From: an uncultured Vampirovibrio sp. | Lineage (GTDB): Bacteria; Cyanobacteriota; Vampirovibrionia; Gastranaerophilales; Gastranaerophilaceae | DNA: 64,000 bases | Assembly (NCBI GenBank): GCA_910584405.1 | Contig: CAJUAL010000008.1 | Span: 30,314 to 94,313, forward strand | Direction of reading: 5' to 3' | Part shown: positions 37,413 to 44,448 of the stretch, piece after piece | Layout: each line of letters opens with the position of its first letter | Position numbering within the stretch: the stretch's first letter is position 1 | Notes under the pieces: model-generated | Databases searched by the model: none | What the model was told of the DNA's origin: nothing | What the model saw: only the letters and a program-made list of their open reading frames with translations | Translations under genes and position numbers: made by a program

Positions 37413-37703
37413 TTAAAATTCTTCATCATGAATACTATTTAATAAATCTGATGTTGATATATTTGCTTCAGATATTGATAGTTCTTCAAGTTCTAATGGT
37501 TCAATTATTAATTCTTTTGAATCTACAAGTTCTACTACACGTATATTATTTTCACGTAAAAATTCTTGTATTTCAGCTCTTGTTTTTGATGTTGCTGATT
37601 GAATCACTAATTGTCCATTTACCCATGATATGAATGTAGTTTTTGGAACTAACCATTCTCTTTCTCTATCATAGATTACTATTCGAAGTGTTCTTGATCT
37701 CAT
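37413..37703 (-). CDS. Small strand-helix protein, 96 aa
   Basis: TFISWVNGQLVIQSATSKTR, AEIQEFLRENNIRVVELVD and KELIIEPLELEEL give the same order of strands and helix as the 37153 protein, plus an acidic tail (NSIHDEEF). It overlaps the 125-aa gene by 35 bases. Function unknown. Confidence 0.65.
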   Translation of the reverse strand: MRSRTLRIVIYDREREWLVPKTTFISWVNGQLVIQSATSKTRAEIQEFLRENNIRVVELVDSKELIIEPLELEELSISEANISTSDLLNSIHDEEF

Positions 37704-38046
37704 TGATGAATTTATTACAGCTATACATATATTTTAAGTATTTCTTATCATACTCAGCATTATCTAAATCAAATACTACTGCAATTAAGTTTTTAGTTAA
37801 TGTTACAATAGAATGATCTATTTCTGCTGTATATGATATGAAATGTGATGCTTTTCTATGTACTAAGAATAATATCGAATTGTTTAAAGCATCTGCTAAT
37901 ATCTTAGATGCTTTCTGTCTTTTAAATATTAATTCATTTCCATATACTACAGATACTTCGTTAGTTTTAAATATAACTTCTTCTAATACTCTGTCTTTAA
38001 TATATACTATCATAGATGCTAAATTTACAATTAAAAATAGTAGCAT
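37669..38046 (-). CDS. Hypothetical protein, 125 aa (start uncertain)
   Basis: Hydrophobic N-terminus if the first ATG is used (MLLFLIVNLASMIVYIKD); a start at the second Met would remove most of it. Mixed alpha/beta middle (HSIVTLTKNLIAVVFDLDN). It is the last gene before a ~960-base gene-free stretch, so a promoter for the A-codon cluster probably lies just upstream. Confidence 0.6.
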   Translation of the reverse strand: MLLFLIVNLASMIVYIKDRVLEEVIFKTNEVSVVYGNELIFKRQKASKILADALNNSILFLVHRKASHFISYTAEIDHSIVTLTKNLIAVVFDLDNAEYDKKYLKYMYSCNKFINEIKNTSNSNL

Positions 38047-38484
38047 TAGAAATTCTATGATAACTAATGCTAATTCATGTCACTTAAATTTTAAAATATT
38101 ATATGAATCTAAATACGTAAAGATAGTACGTATACTATTAATACCTCTAATATCTATTCTTATTCGTATATAGTGTGTTATGAAGACCTAAATAATTATG
38201 AGTTTGAACTCGAATAGTATTAGAGGTATATTCTTTGTTTCTAATTATATTAATTTCTCATTTGATGCTTGTTTTGAGGTTAATGGTAATGATATTTGAA
38301 TTTACATAAATGATACTATGATATTTTGCGGAATTTCTAATGAAATTGTAAATACTCTAAGTATTCTCTATACTTCACACTCTATACTCAATATTATAAT
38401 TGGTATAGATATGTCGTTAATAGATTCACTGAATTTTGCATTGATTCAAGATATATTAGAATTAATTCTAATGCTAATTTAAGG

Positions 38485-38522
38485 CTTTTATTATTGCAAA
38501 TTTAGATGCTAATTCAATTCTA
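38485..38522 (+). repeat. Direct repeat, first copy
   Basis: CTTTTATTATTGCAAATTTA then GATGCTAATTC; the second copy at 38732-38772 reads CTTTTATTTATGCAAATTTA then GATGTTAATTC. Spacing is about 247 bases. Confidence 0.75.
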
Positions 38523-38731
38523 TTTAATATTGGATATTCTAGATTTGAAACAATTAAAGTTATTATGCGGAATTTTGCGGAATTAATACTAATAATGCAA
38601 ATGCTTACTCTATTATATCAATTACATCTTTTCTATGGTTTTTTTTAAACTTTTTATAGATATATATATTCGGTTTGCTAAACTTTGATTCTAATTTGAA
38701 GAACTTAAAGTAATTCTAATAATAATTCGAA

Positions 38732-38772
38732 TCTTTTATTTATGCAAATTTAGATGTTAATTCTATACTTTT
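38732..38772 (+). repeat. Direct repeat, second copy
   Basis: Matches the copy at 38485-38522 with a few substitutions and one small length change; shared centre GCAAATTTAGATG. Confidence 0.75.
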
Positions 38773-38850
38773 TGTTGTTTATTGTGATCGGCTTTATAAA
38801 TTTTAATTTTAATTTGAGAAACTTTGCTGTCGCATTGCGCTTTCTGAAGG

Positions 38851-38890
38851 TCATTTTGAAGATGGTTTTGAAGATGGTTTTGGAGATGCT
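38851..38890 (+). repeat. Short tandem repeat TTTTGAAGATGG
   Basis: Three consecutive 12-base units: TTTTGAAGATGG, TTTTGAAGATGG and TTTTGGAGATG, the first preceded by a related CATTTTGAAG. It lies in gene-free DNA. Confidence 0.7.
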
Positions 38891-39007
38891 GCCACAATTC
38901 TGTCAACTATTTTCAACACTAATGTAGTATTCCTTTCAACACTAATCACCCCATCTGCTATACTAATGTTGTATTCCTTACCACACTATTGTGAATTTTA
39001 TGCAACA

Positions 39008-39826
39008 CTATTGATATATCTTATTTAACTTCTTTTCTATATTCTCTTTCAAATTCTCATCCTTTTCTACAAACTTCAATGCTTTATCGTAATACTTATT
39101 GAATTTTTTTTGTTTTATTACTTCTACTTCTTTAACTACTTCTGGATATTCATAGTCATTTAAATTCCATAACATCTCCAAATACTGCTCTTCTTGTTTA
39201 GACAATTTCGATTTGTTATTTAAATATTCTTGAATATAGATTAGCTTTCTATAATCATCTTTACTGAATAATTCTGACACGTGATAAGCAACTTTAAGTT
39301 CATCAACAACAAGTAATGTTCCACGTGAAACATCGAGATATTCTTTAGTTAAAGCAACGATTTCTAGATATTTACAACGTATAGATTCAAGTATTTTTAG
39401 TAGAGTATTATCGGAAGATTTATGATATTCATCCGAATGTTTTCGTAAACTAATATTACTAATTTTATTAACCTTATCAGCAGCATATTCTTCATATTTA
39501 GCAATACTAGCTTCAGTATCAGCGATATTCAGCTTATATTTACAAATAGCCTCATAGAAGTTATTATATACTTCTGAAGATTTAATAGGAGATTTAATAG
39601 CAATATCTAAATTGAATATATTAGTATAAACTTTAATAATTGTATAAGAATCTCTTTCTTTCTTTTCATAATCAATTATATTAGCATCAAGCCATTGACA
39701 AAAGAATTTACAATCGTTATCTTGAGTTCTAGTGAAAAAGATTTGAATATAATCATCATAAATGTTAATAGTAGAATGATTAATATTAACACTTGTATCT
39801 TTATAAATTACATTAAGTATATTCAT
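39008..39826 (-). CDS. Coiled-coil hypothetical protein, 272 aa
   Basis: N-terminal ~75 residues are beta-rich (VIYKDTSVNINHSTINIYDD, then YIQIFFTRT); the rest is charged helix with heptad-like spacing (EASIAKYEEYAADKVNK and FVEKDENLKENIEKKLNKIY). No catalytic motif. It is the distal gene of the transcript and its upstream gene ends in a terminator at 39863-39894. Function unknown. Confidence 0.75.
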   Translation of the reverse strand: MNILNVIYKDTSVNINHSTINIYDDYIQIFFTRTQDNDCKFFCQWLDANIIDYEKKERDSYTIIKVYTNIFNLDIAIKSPIKSSEVYNNFYEAICKYKLNIADTEASIAKYEEYAADKVNKISNISLRKHSDEYHKSSDNTLLKILESIRCKYLEIVALTKEYLDVSRGTLLVVDELKVAYHVSELFSKDDYRKLIYIQEYLNNKSKLSKQEEQYLEMLWNLNDYEYPEVVKEVEVIKQKKFNKYYDKALKFVEKDENLKENIEKKLNKIYQ

Positions 39827-39862
39827 GTTTATTAGTCGGTTTATTAGACAATAAAAAGGGTA

Positions 39863-39894
39863 AATAGTGCCAAGTGAGAATACTCAGCACTATT
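39863..39894 (-). terminator. Intrinsic terminator, leftward
   Basis: AATAGTGC (39863-39870) pairs with GCACTATT (39887-39894), followed on the minus strand by CCCTTTTTATTG. It ends the transcript of the 168-aa gene. Confidence 0.75.
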
Positions 39895-39903
39895 ATAAAT
39901 CAA

Positions 39904-40410
39904 TTAAGCTGCATCTTCAGTTTGCTCAGTTGCCACATCTTCGGTAGTAACTTTAGGTTTAACAACAGCTTTGCGTTGAGAACGTGCAGTTTCGATGCTC
40001 TTGATAAATGTAGATACCATATCAGCACCAACACCAAGTTTACCAAATACACCAATAAGACCTAAAGAACCAACGTTATCAGCTCCAGCGAAACTGTTGA
40101 AACTCTTTTCATGATATGTCCACTCTTCAGTATCAGGATCAATATAACCGGTTTCACCCGCAATATTTTCATCAATAGTAAAGTTTATTACATTACCTTC
40201 GAATACAATCGGAGCTAAACCATATCTGTCATATTGATCATTTGTGATATAAACATCAACAAGAGGACTACCATTCAAAGGATCAACACGAACAATCTTA
40301 CAATCATGTTTGAATTTACCTTCTTTATAGTCATCTTTGTTAATATCTTTAACAGAAATGATTTCACCAATAACTGAATGTCTAATCGGAGTTTTTAATT
40401 TGTTTGCCAT
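39904..40410 (-). CDS. Hypothetical early protein, 168 aa
   Basis: Start chosen at 40410 (MANKLKTPIRHSVIGEI), because the longer frame from 40461 adds a hydrophobic leader unlike the rest. Beta-rich body (KHDCKIVRVDPLNGSPLVDV, YGLAPIVFEGNVINF), a glycine-rich hydrophobic segment (GSLGLIGVFGKLGVGADM) and an acidic tail (TEDVATEQTEDAA). Its own terminator and moderate GC suggest strong early expression. Unknown function. Confidence 0.75.
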   Translation of the reverse strand: MANKLKTPIRHSVIGEIISVKDINKDDYKEGKFKHDCKIVRVDPLNGSPLVDVYITNDQYDRYGLAPIVFEGNVINFTIDENIAGETGYIDPDTEEWTYHEKSFNSFAGADNVGSLGLIGVFGKLGVGADMVSTFIKSIETARSQRKAVVKPKVTTEDVATEQTEDAA

Positions 40411-40511
40411 AATGTTAAGTTTTAGAATTATTAAGACAAGCACCATGCCTGCCAAGTACAATAAGGGTGTTAGTCGTGTTGATTAGACGGAGTTTGTAGA
40501 GTATTAAAAAA

Positions 40512-40539
40512 ATAAGAGTAGCACTAAGACTACTCTTAT
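40512..40539 (-). terminator. Intrinsic terminator, leftward
   Basis: ATAAGAGTAG (40512-40521) pairs with CTACTCTTAT (40530-40539) around an eight-base loop, followed on the minus strand by seven Us. It closes the two-gene unit at 40544-41127. Confidence 0.85.
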
Positions 40540-40543
40540 CAAT

Positions 40544-40729
40544 TCAAAGTTTATTAGGTTTAACAATAGACATAATAATAATTGCAATAATAACTCCACA
40601 AATGCAACCAATAAATAAATCTCCATTAATATTAGATGCAATCAATTCAGTAATAGATTCACCTAATGATAACAAGAAGAGCACCACCAATATGATGATG
40701 CACTTCACAATAACTCTAGTAATTCTCAT
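40544..40729 (-). CDS. Small membrane protein, 61 aa
   Basis: Two hydrophobic spans (VIVKCIIILVVLFLLSLGES and FIGCICGVIIAIIIMSIVKP) with a short polar loop. It overlaps the 133-aa gene by 4 bases. Likely inner membrane; function unknown. Confidence 0.7.
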   Translation of the reverse strand: MRITRVIVKCIIILVVLFLLSLGESITELIASNINGDLFIGCICGVIIAIIIMSIVKPNKL

Positions 40730-41127
40730 TGATTCAACACTTTTAAATCATTATACATATCTTTCATACCAGCTTTACTACAAGCAATCAATAAATTAAT
40801 ATCATTAGTTTTAACAATATCAACAATTTGCTTATGATCTATAGTATGAAACCGAACTTCTTCATTAATATCATCTTCATCAATCCACTGAGTAACACCA
40901 GCGATACAATCTTTGTAGACAATATCAACTACTTTACCAACAAGTGAATCAATTCTATCAAATAGCTTCTTACCAATGAATAATCTTTCAACAATATTAC
41001 CTTGAAGATCATTACAATCTATTAGATAACGCTCTGAAAAATCATCAGTAGCTTTAAGAACACTAATGCTATTCAATACAACTGCATTCAACTTCTTAAT
41101 TTCCGGTGCATTAATTAAAGTATTCAT
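40726..41127 (-). CDS. Hypothetical protein, 133 aa
   Basis: Among the first leftward genes after the divergence region, so possibly a very early gene. The N-terminal half is beta-prone with GNIVERLFIGKKLFDRIDSL; the C-terminal half is helical (DINLLIACSKAGMKDMYN). No known domain recognised. Confidence 0.7.
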   Translation of the reverse strand: MNTLINAPEIKKLNAVVLNSISVLKATDDFSERYLIDCNDLQGNIVERLFIGKKLFDRIDSLVGKVVDIVYKDCIAGVTQWIDEDDINEEVRFHTIDHKQIVDIVKTNDINLLIACSKAGMKDMYNDLKVLNQ

Positions 41128-41361
41128 AATACAAATAGCAATTACCTTTACATTGCGAGGTTCTAATTATTATTAATTGAATTAATTCCATGACTTTTAA
41201 TGGTGATTGTCGCTGAGTAATAGAAATTGTAACTGCAATATCTCTATGGAAAATTGCAGTTCAAATTCGGAAAATCATTCCTCATGAATCATAGACGGGG
41301 CTATTCCCCCAAGCATTAGAAGGGTGTGCTGTCGTATAAGGAGGTCCCCTAACTCAAGCAC

Positions 41362-41520
41362 TCACACCAAATTCCTACTATAAACAAACCCATCCATAAT
41401 AGCAATAGAAGACTCAATAGAAATAAAACCCATATTCTTAAAACCTATAATATAAGCAAACTCAATAATAACTGCAATAAAAGAACCAATAAGAATAACA
41501 TCCACATCAGGCACTCTCAT
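41362..41520 (-). CDS. Possible small membrane protein, 52 aa
   Basis: From the ATG at 41520: MRVPDVDVILIGSFIAVIIE then FAYIIGF, with one or two hydrophobic spans. The frame continues upstream to 41583 but that part is low-complexity. The 41128-41361 gap before it holds no gene that I can see. Weak call. Confidence 0.4.
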   Translation of the reverse strand: MRVPDVDVILIGSFIAVIIEFAYIIGFKNMGFISIESSIAIMDGFVYSRNLV

Positions 41521-41534
41521 ACCGAAATTTATAC

Positions 41535-41999
41535 ATGAATAAAAGAAGCAAAAATACCTATATAAAAATAAATAGCAATTCAAATAGAAATAACAATAAG
41601 ATAATAAATATCAAAACCATTTATAACCAAAACATTAAGAGTCTTAGAAAAGACTTAAATAAAGCTTCTAATAAAGCCTCTAGTAAATCTATAAGTAAAC
41701 TCTTAAGAATTGTTCTTTGTAACTCTAATAAATTTTGCTGTCATTACTATAATAGAAATACTTTGATTATATAGAGTATAATTAGAATTAACTCTAGTAT
41801 AATTAGAATAATCATCCGAATCATTAGCAGTACCAATATAACATTTCACTTTATAAACTACCAAAAATCTAAAGTGAACTATAAAGATGATACTACTAAC
41901 TCTAATGTTACTCTAAATAATATTAAATATACTATTGCTTATATTATTGCATATATTATAAGTAAACTTAAAGTAAACTCAAATCAAATCTTCTATTAA
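41535..41999 (+). pseudogene. Open frame interrupted by one amber codon (155 codons)
   Basis: Open from ATG 41535 to TAG at 41772, then in the same frame without TAA or TGA to TAA at 41997. The first part is Asn/Lys/Ser-rich (LNKASNKASSKSISKLLRIV) with many T-ending codons. The second part reads VNYKDDTTNSNVTLNNIKYT. It may be a decayed gene, a readthrough gene, or chance in low-complexity DNA. Confidence 0.3.
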
Positions 42000-42040
42000 T
42001 ACTAAAATAACATCTGCTGCAAAGAATACACATATTACTT

Positions 42041-42118
42041 ATGGAACTCATAATAACTCTGTAGAGCTTTGTAATCCCCTGTAGAGAGATAGCTGTGGTC
42101 ACGAGAGGAATTTTGTTG
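42041..42118 (-). repeat. Dispersed palindromic element, copy J
   Basis: On the plus strand ATGGAACTCATAATAACTCT, GTAGAGCTTTGTAATCCCCT, then GTAGAGAGATAGCTGTGGTC and ACGAGAGGAATTTTGTTG. The core is degenerate (CCCCTGTAGAGA), but arms and the outer ATGGAACTC match copy I. Confidence 0.8.
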
Positions 42119-42247
42119 ATGCTAGTGTTAATTCTAATGATAAAGATATTATGCAATCCTCTACGAATATTATAAATACTACTAATGATACTTCAAAATA
42201 TCTTACTAATACTTCTAATGCTATAATTAAAACTATTGCTGCCACAG

Positions 42248-42337
42248 ATGCTCCGCGCGCTACCAGTCCTTCTTCCCTACCGGGGTCTGCAAAGCTCCAC
42301 ATAGTTCCTCATACGGGAATCTACAAAGTTCCGCATA
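42248..42337 (+). repeat. Dispersed palindromic element, copy F, with a partial tandem copy
   Basis: GATGCTCCGCGCGCTACCAG, TCCTTCTTCCCTACCGGGGT and CTGCAAAGCTCC, followed by CACATAGTTCCTCATACGGG and AATCTACAAAGTTCCGCAT, which repeats the boundary words AGTTCC and CTACAAAGTTCCGC without the full core. Confidence 0.85.
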
Positions 42338-42582
42338 TTAACGCTATTATTGCAGATGTTAATAATTATTTTATTAATATTACTAAAGATATTATTGATA
42401 TTTCGATGAATCTTGCAGACGGTCGAGCCGGAACTATTATATATACTCTAAGTTTACTTAATGTTATTCTTATTATTACTATATATGCTTAGAGGAACTC
42501 TAAGTGTAATGTACTTACTAAAGAAAGAGATAATAAAGATACAAATATATATAATGTTACTTTAAGTAACTCTGATGTTACT

Positions 42583-42641
42583 AGAAAAGGAGAGAAGAAG
42601 GGGAGAAAGAGAGGAAGAGAGAAGGGAGAAAGAAAGGGGGA
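42583..42641 (+). repeat. 59-base uninterrupted polypurine run
   Basis: Every base from 42583 to 42641 is A or G, including GGAGAGAAGAAGGGG and GAGGAAGAGAGAAGGGAG. The flanking sequence to 42700 is still purine-biased. Able in principle to form triplex DNA or a stable purine-rich transcript. Confidence 0.95.
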
Positions 42642-42819
42642 CTATAGGGGGTATATTAGAGGGAAGTGAGTAGGAGTGTAAGAGAGGTTATTATGAGGTT
42701 TATTTGAATATATTTAAATACATATTACGCTCCGAGAAATTGAGTAAGTGAAGATGTTCCTTTTATTATTCTTATTTATTTCTTTATTAATTCTTGTATA
42801 TATCGCAAAGCTCCGCATA

Positions 42820-42844
42820 GCGTACGTACGTGTACGCACGTATA
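42820..42844. repeat. 25-base alternating purine-pyrimidine run
   Basis: GCGTACGTACGTGTACGCAC then GTATA alternates purine and pyrimidine throughout; it contains nested TACGTA/GTAC palindromes. Preceded by GCAAAGCTCCGCATA, joined half-sites of the dispersed element. Possible Z-DNA or protein-binding site. Confidence 0.85.
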
Positions 42845-42853
42845 AACAAAGAG

Positions 42854-42976
42854 ATGTTGAAGATACTCTTGCTGATTGTGTGCATTGTTTTTGCAGAATC
42901 TCGTGACGAGTGCATAGGATGGCGGCAAGGTGAAGACGGTATTTCAAATGGTATTTCTAATGAATACTATTGCTAA
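42854..42976 (+). CDS. Tiny secreted peptide, 40 aa
   Basis: MLKILLLIVCIVFA is a convincing Sec signal peptide with a V-F-A cleavage site, leaving the mature peptide ESRDECIGWRQGEDG plus ISNGISNEYYC with two cysteines. The same frame is open beyond the TAA for another 61 codons (to 43162). Codon use is protein-like. It could be a real periplasmic peptide or the 5' end of a broken gene. Confidence 0.5.
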   Translation: MLKILLLIVCIVFAESRDECIGWRQGEDGISNGISNEYYC

Positions 42977-43162
42977 AACAGAAAAATATTAGTTTCAGAA
43001 AAATATATTCAAACAACCGCTTATATTATCAAATTATTTCATACATTTGCTCATCCGAGTTTTGTTCATATTCAAGCGGGGTTACTAAGTAAAGCTGTAA
43101 CTGAAGACATCGCTGCTATTACGGGTGATCCCGCTTTTACGAAAGTATTTATTGGTGAATAG
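42974..43162 (+). pseudogene. In-frame continuation after TAA, no start codon
   Basis: After the TAA at 42974 the frame continues: ILVSEKYIQTTAYIIKLFHT, FAHPSFVHIQAGLLSKAVTE and DIAAITGDPAFTKVFIGE, ending with TAG at 43160. There is no ATG in it. The composition is clearly protein-like, so this may be the remainder of a gene broken by a stop, or be reached by frameshift from a nearby ATG at 42960. Confidence 0.35.
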
Positions 43163-43180
43163 TTTAGATAAATTTTTGCC

Positions 43181-43264
43181 ATGTATGAACCTCGTTATGA
43201 AGAAGCCCTCTCTGTTAAGATCATTCTTGTAACACTTCGTGCAACCAAAACCACTTCTGATTAA
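43181..43264 (+). CDS. Tiny ORF, 27 aa
   Basis: ATG at 43181 gives MYEPRYEEALSVKIILVTLR then ATKTTSD, stop TAA at 43262. Short but with balanced composition. It could be a leader peptide before the late genes. Low certainty. Confidence 0.3.
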   Translation: MYEPRYEEALSVKIILVTLRATKTTSD

Positions 43265-43296
43265 CGAGGTTCTTTTAAATTTAAAGTTAGGATTAC

Positions 43297-43326
43297 AATT
43301 ATAGTTATAGTTATGGTTATAGTTAC
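43297..43326 (+). repeat. TATAGT tandem hexamers
   Basis: AATTATAGTTATAGTTATGG then TTATAGTTA: four near-perfect hexamers upstream of the first late gene (start 43444); a possible regulator-binding array or promoter spacer. Confidence 0.6.
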
Positions 43327-43443
43327 GCCTAGTAATTCACAAGTTGTTTATACTACTACCCTATATGTAAACGGATATGCTTATGAATATGTTCAAGTTA
43401 TAAATCTTAAACTGAATTATCTAATAAAGTAAATATTTAAACT

Positions 43444-43920
43444 ATGTATTCAATTCAATTTAAAATTGCTCGTATTATTGCAGGTACGCATGAACTTAAT
43501 GAGCTTTGTGATGTTAAACATTCTCTTTGTAATATTCAAGTATCTAGTGGTAGAGCTATTGTTGCAATGAAATATAAAATGTCACCTCTTGAAGTTACCG
43601 ATGTTGTGAAAGTAGATAGAGAGGTTCCTAAAGCTATTTATCTTATTGCTCTTCCTTTTGATTCAAGCATTGACGCTTTAGGTCGTGAAGTTATTCTTGA
43701 TATGTCTTATGGAGCTAAAGGTGTTGCTTTAAGTTCTAAGATTACTAATCTTGAAAATAAACTTGTTGACGTTCTTGGCGGTGAAGGAAATATTAAAGTT
43801 GTTGATGGACGTCCAGTTCTTGATAGTCGTTCTAAAATGATTATTGGGGAAGATGGTAAGGTTGAGTTTTGGGAATGTAATCTTATCAATTTAAATCAAA
43901 TTGGTGGTGTGATTTATTAA
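43444..43920 (+). CDS. First late-arm gene, hypothetical protein, 158 aa
   Basis: Beta-rich protein beginning MYSIQFKIARIIAGTHELNE, with a central hydrophobic stretch (PKAIYLIALPFDSS) and a C-terminal WECNLINLNQIGGVIY. No catalytic motif. It opens the rightward gene block, followed 13 bases later by the 171-aa gene. Position next to packaging and lysis genes suggests a virion or assembly role, not proven. Confidence 0.75.
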   Translation: MYSIQFKIARIIAGTHELNELCDVKHSLCNIQVSSGRAIVAMKYKMSPLEVTDVVKVDREVPKAIYLIALPFDSSIDALGREVILDMSYGAKGVALSSKITNLENKLVDVLGGEGNIKVVDGRPVLDSRSKMIIGEDGKVEFWECNLINLNQIGGVIY

Positions 43921-43932
43921 GTTTATTTTATT

Positions 43933-44448
43933 ATGGCTAAAGGTGCGCGTTTATATCCTCTACAAGTTACAAAGTTATATGAAAAGATTGTTGGTATTGT
44001 AGATAGTAAAAGAAAGACTCCTACAAGATTCTATTATAAAGTTAAAGGTGGTAAGAATTATATCGAACGTTATACCGATGAACAAATTTGGTGTAGAGAT
44101 TTTCTTACGTTTGTTCGTAATCGTGAAGACTTTGAACGTTTTCTTAATGATATTGCTGATAGTCAGTGGATGTCAATTCTTACTGCAATGCAACGTGTAG
44201 ATAGAGATATAGATGTGCCTTCTTTTGGTCGTCATTGGATTCATCCTGAAACTTATCAAATTTATGCTGAGTGCGGTTTTGATTTTAATAAGATGACTTC
44301 ACTTGGTCATGAATATATGAAAGAACGTCATAGAAAATTCTATGAACGTCTTCGTGCTAAAAGATTTCTTAAACTTACTGATAAAGCAGCTTATGACGCA
44401 GATTATACCCAGAGACTTGCCGATATTCTTCGACGAGGAAAAGCATAA
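43933..44448 (+). CDS. Hypothetical late protein, 171 aa
   Basis: Basic helical protein (SKRKTPTRFYYKVKGGKNYI) with a long C-terminal helix (EYMKERHRKFYERLRAKRFL). It overlaps the PD-(D/E)XK nuclease gene by 56 bases, so the two are coupled. The charge suggests nucleic-acid contact. No family recognised. Confidence 0.75.
   Translation: MAKGARLYPLQVTKLYEKIVGIVDSKRKTPTRFYYKVKGGKNYIERYTDEQIWCRDFLTFVRNREDFERFLNDIADSQWMSILTAMQRVDRDIDVPSFGRHWIHPETYQIYAECGFDFNKMTSLGHEYMKERHRKFYERLRAKRFLKLTDKAAYDADYTQRLADILRRGKA

Larger units (their letters stand above)
38047..39007. other. Gene-free, AT-rich, repeat-rich stretch (candidate origin or control region)
   Basis: I find no credible gene in either strand. 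It holds a pair of ~30-base direct repeats (38485-38522 and 38732-38772), three copies of TTTTGCGGAATT-like words (near 38326, 38570 and 38576), tandem TTTTGAAGATGG units near 38851-38890, and repeated CAACACTAATG/GTATTCC words near 38915-38975. Such iterated words beside a replication arm suggest an origin or regulatory region. Confidence 0.55.
41977..42669 (+). pseudogene. Open frame interrupted by two amber codons (231 codons)
   Basis: Open in one frame from after TAA at 41974 to TGA at 42667, broken only by TAG at 42082 (inside element copy J) and 42490. The middle part (ATG at 42151) codes for SSTNIINTTNDTSKYLTNTS and DIIDISMNLADGRAGTIIYT plus a hydrophobic end; the last part is a Lys/Arg/Gly-rich tail encoded by the polypurine run. 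Element copy F is in frame inside it. It is either a decayed gene broken by elements or a recoded one. Confidence 0.35.

Noticed and set aside
40440..40500. Degenerate element copy (AATAAGGG ... GACGGAGTTTGTAG)
   Set aside because: Only the GACGGAGTTTGTAG end resembles the family; the core is absent, so it is too weak to list.
41290..41345. GGGGCTATTCCCCC as an eleventh element copy
   Set aside because: The GC words are inverted relative to the family core, and neither arm nor boundary words match.
42714..42947. Minus-strand 77-aa open frame
   Set aside because: It is antisense to the better-supported signal-peptide ORF and has a composition typical of shadow frames.
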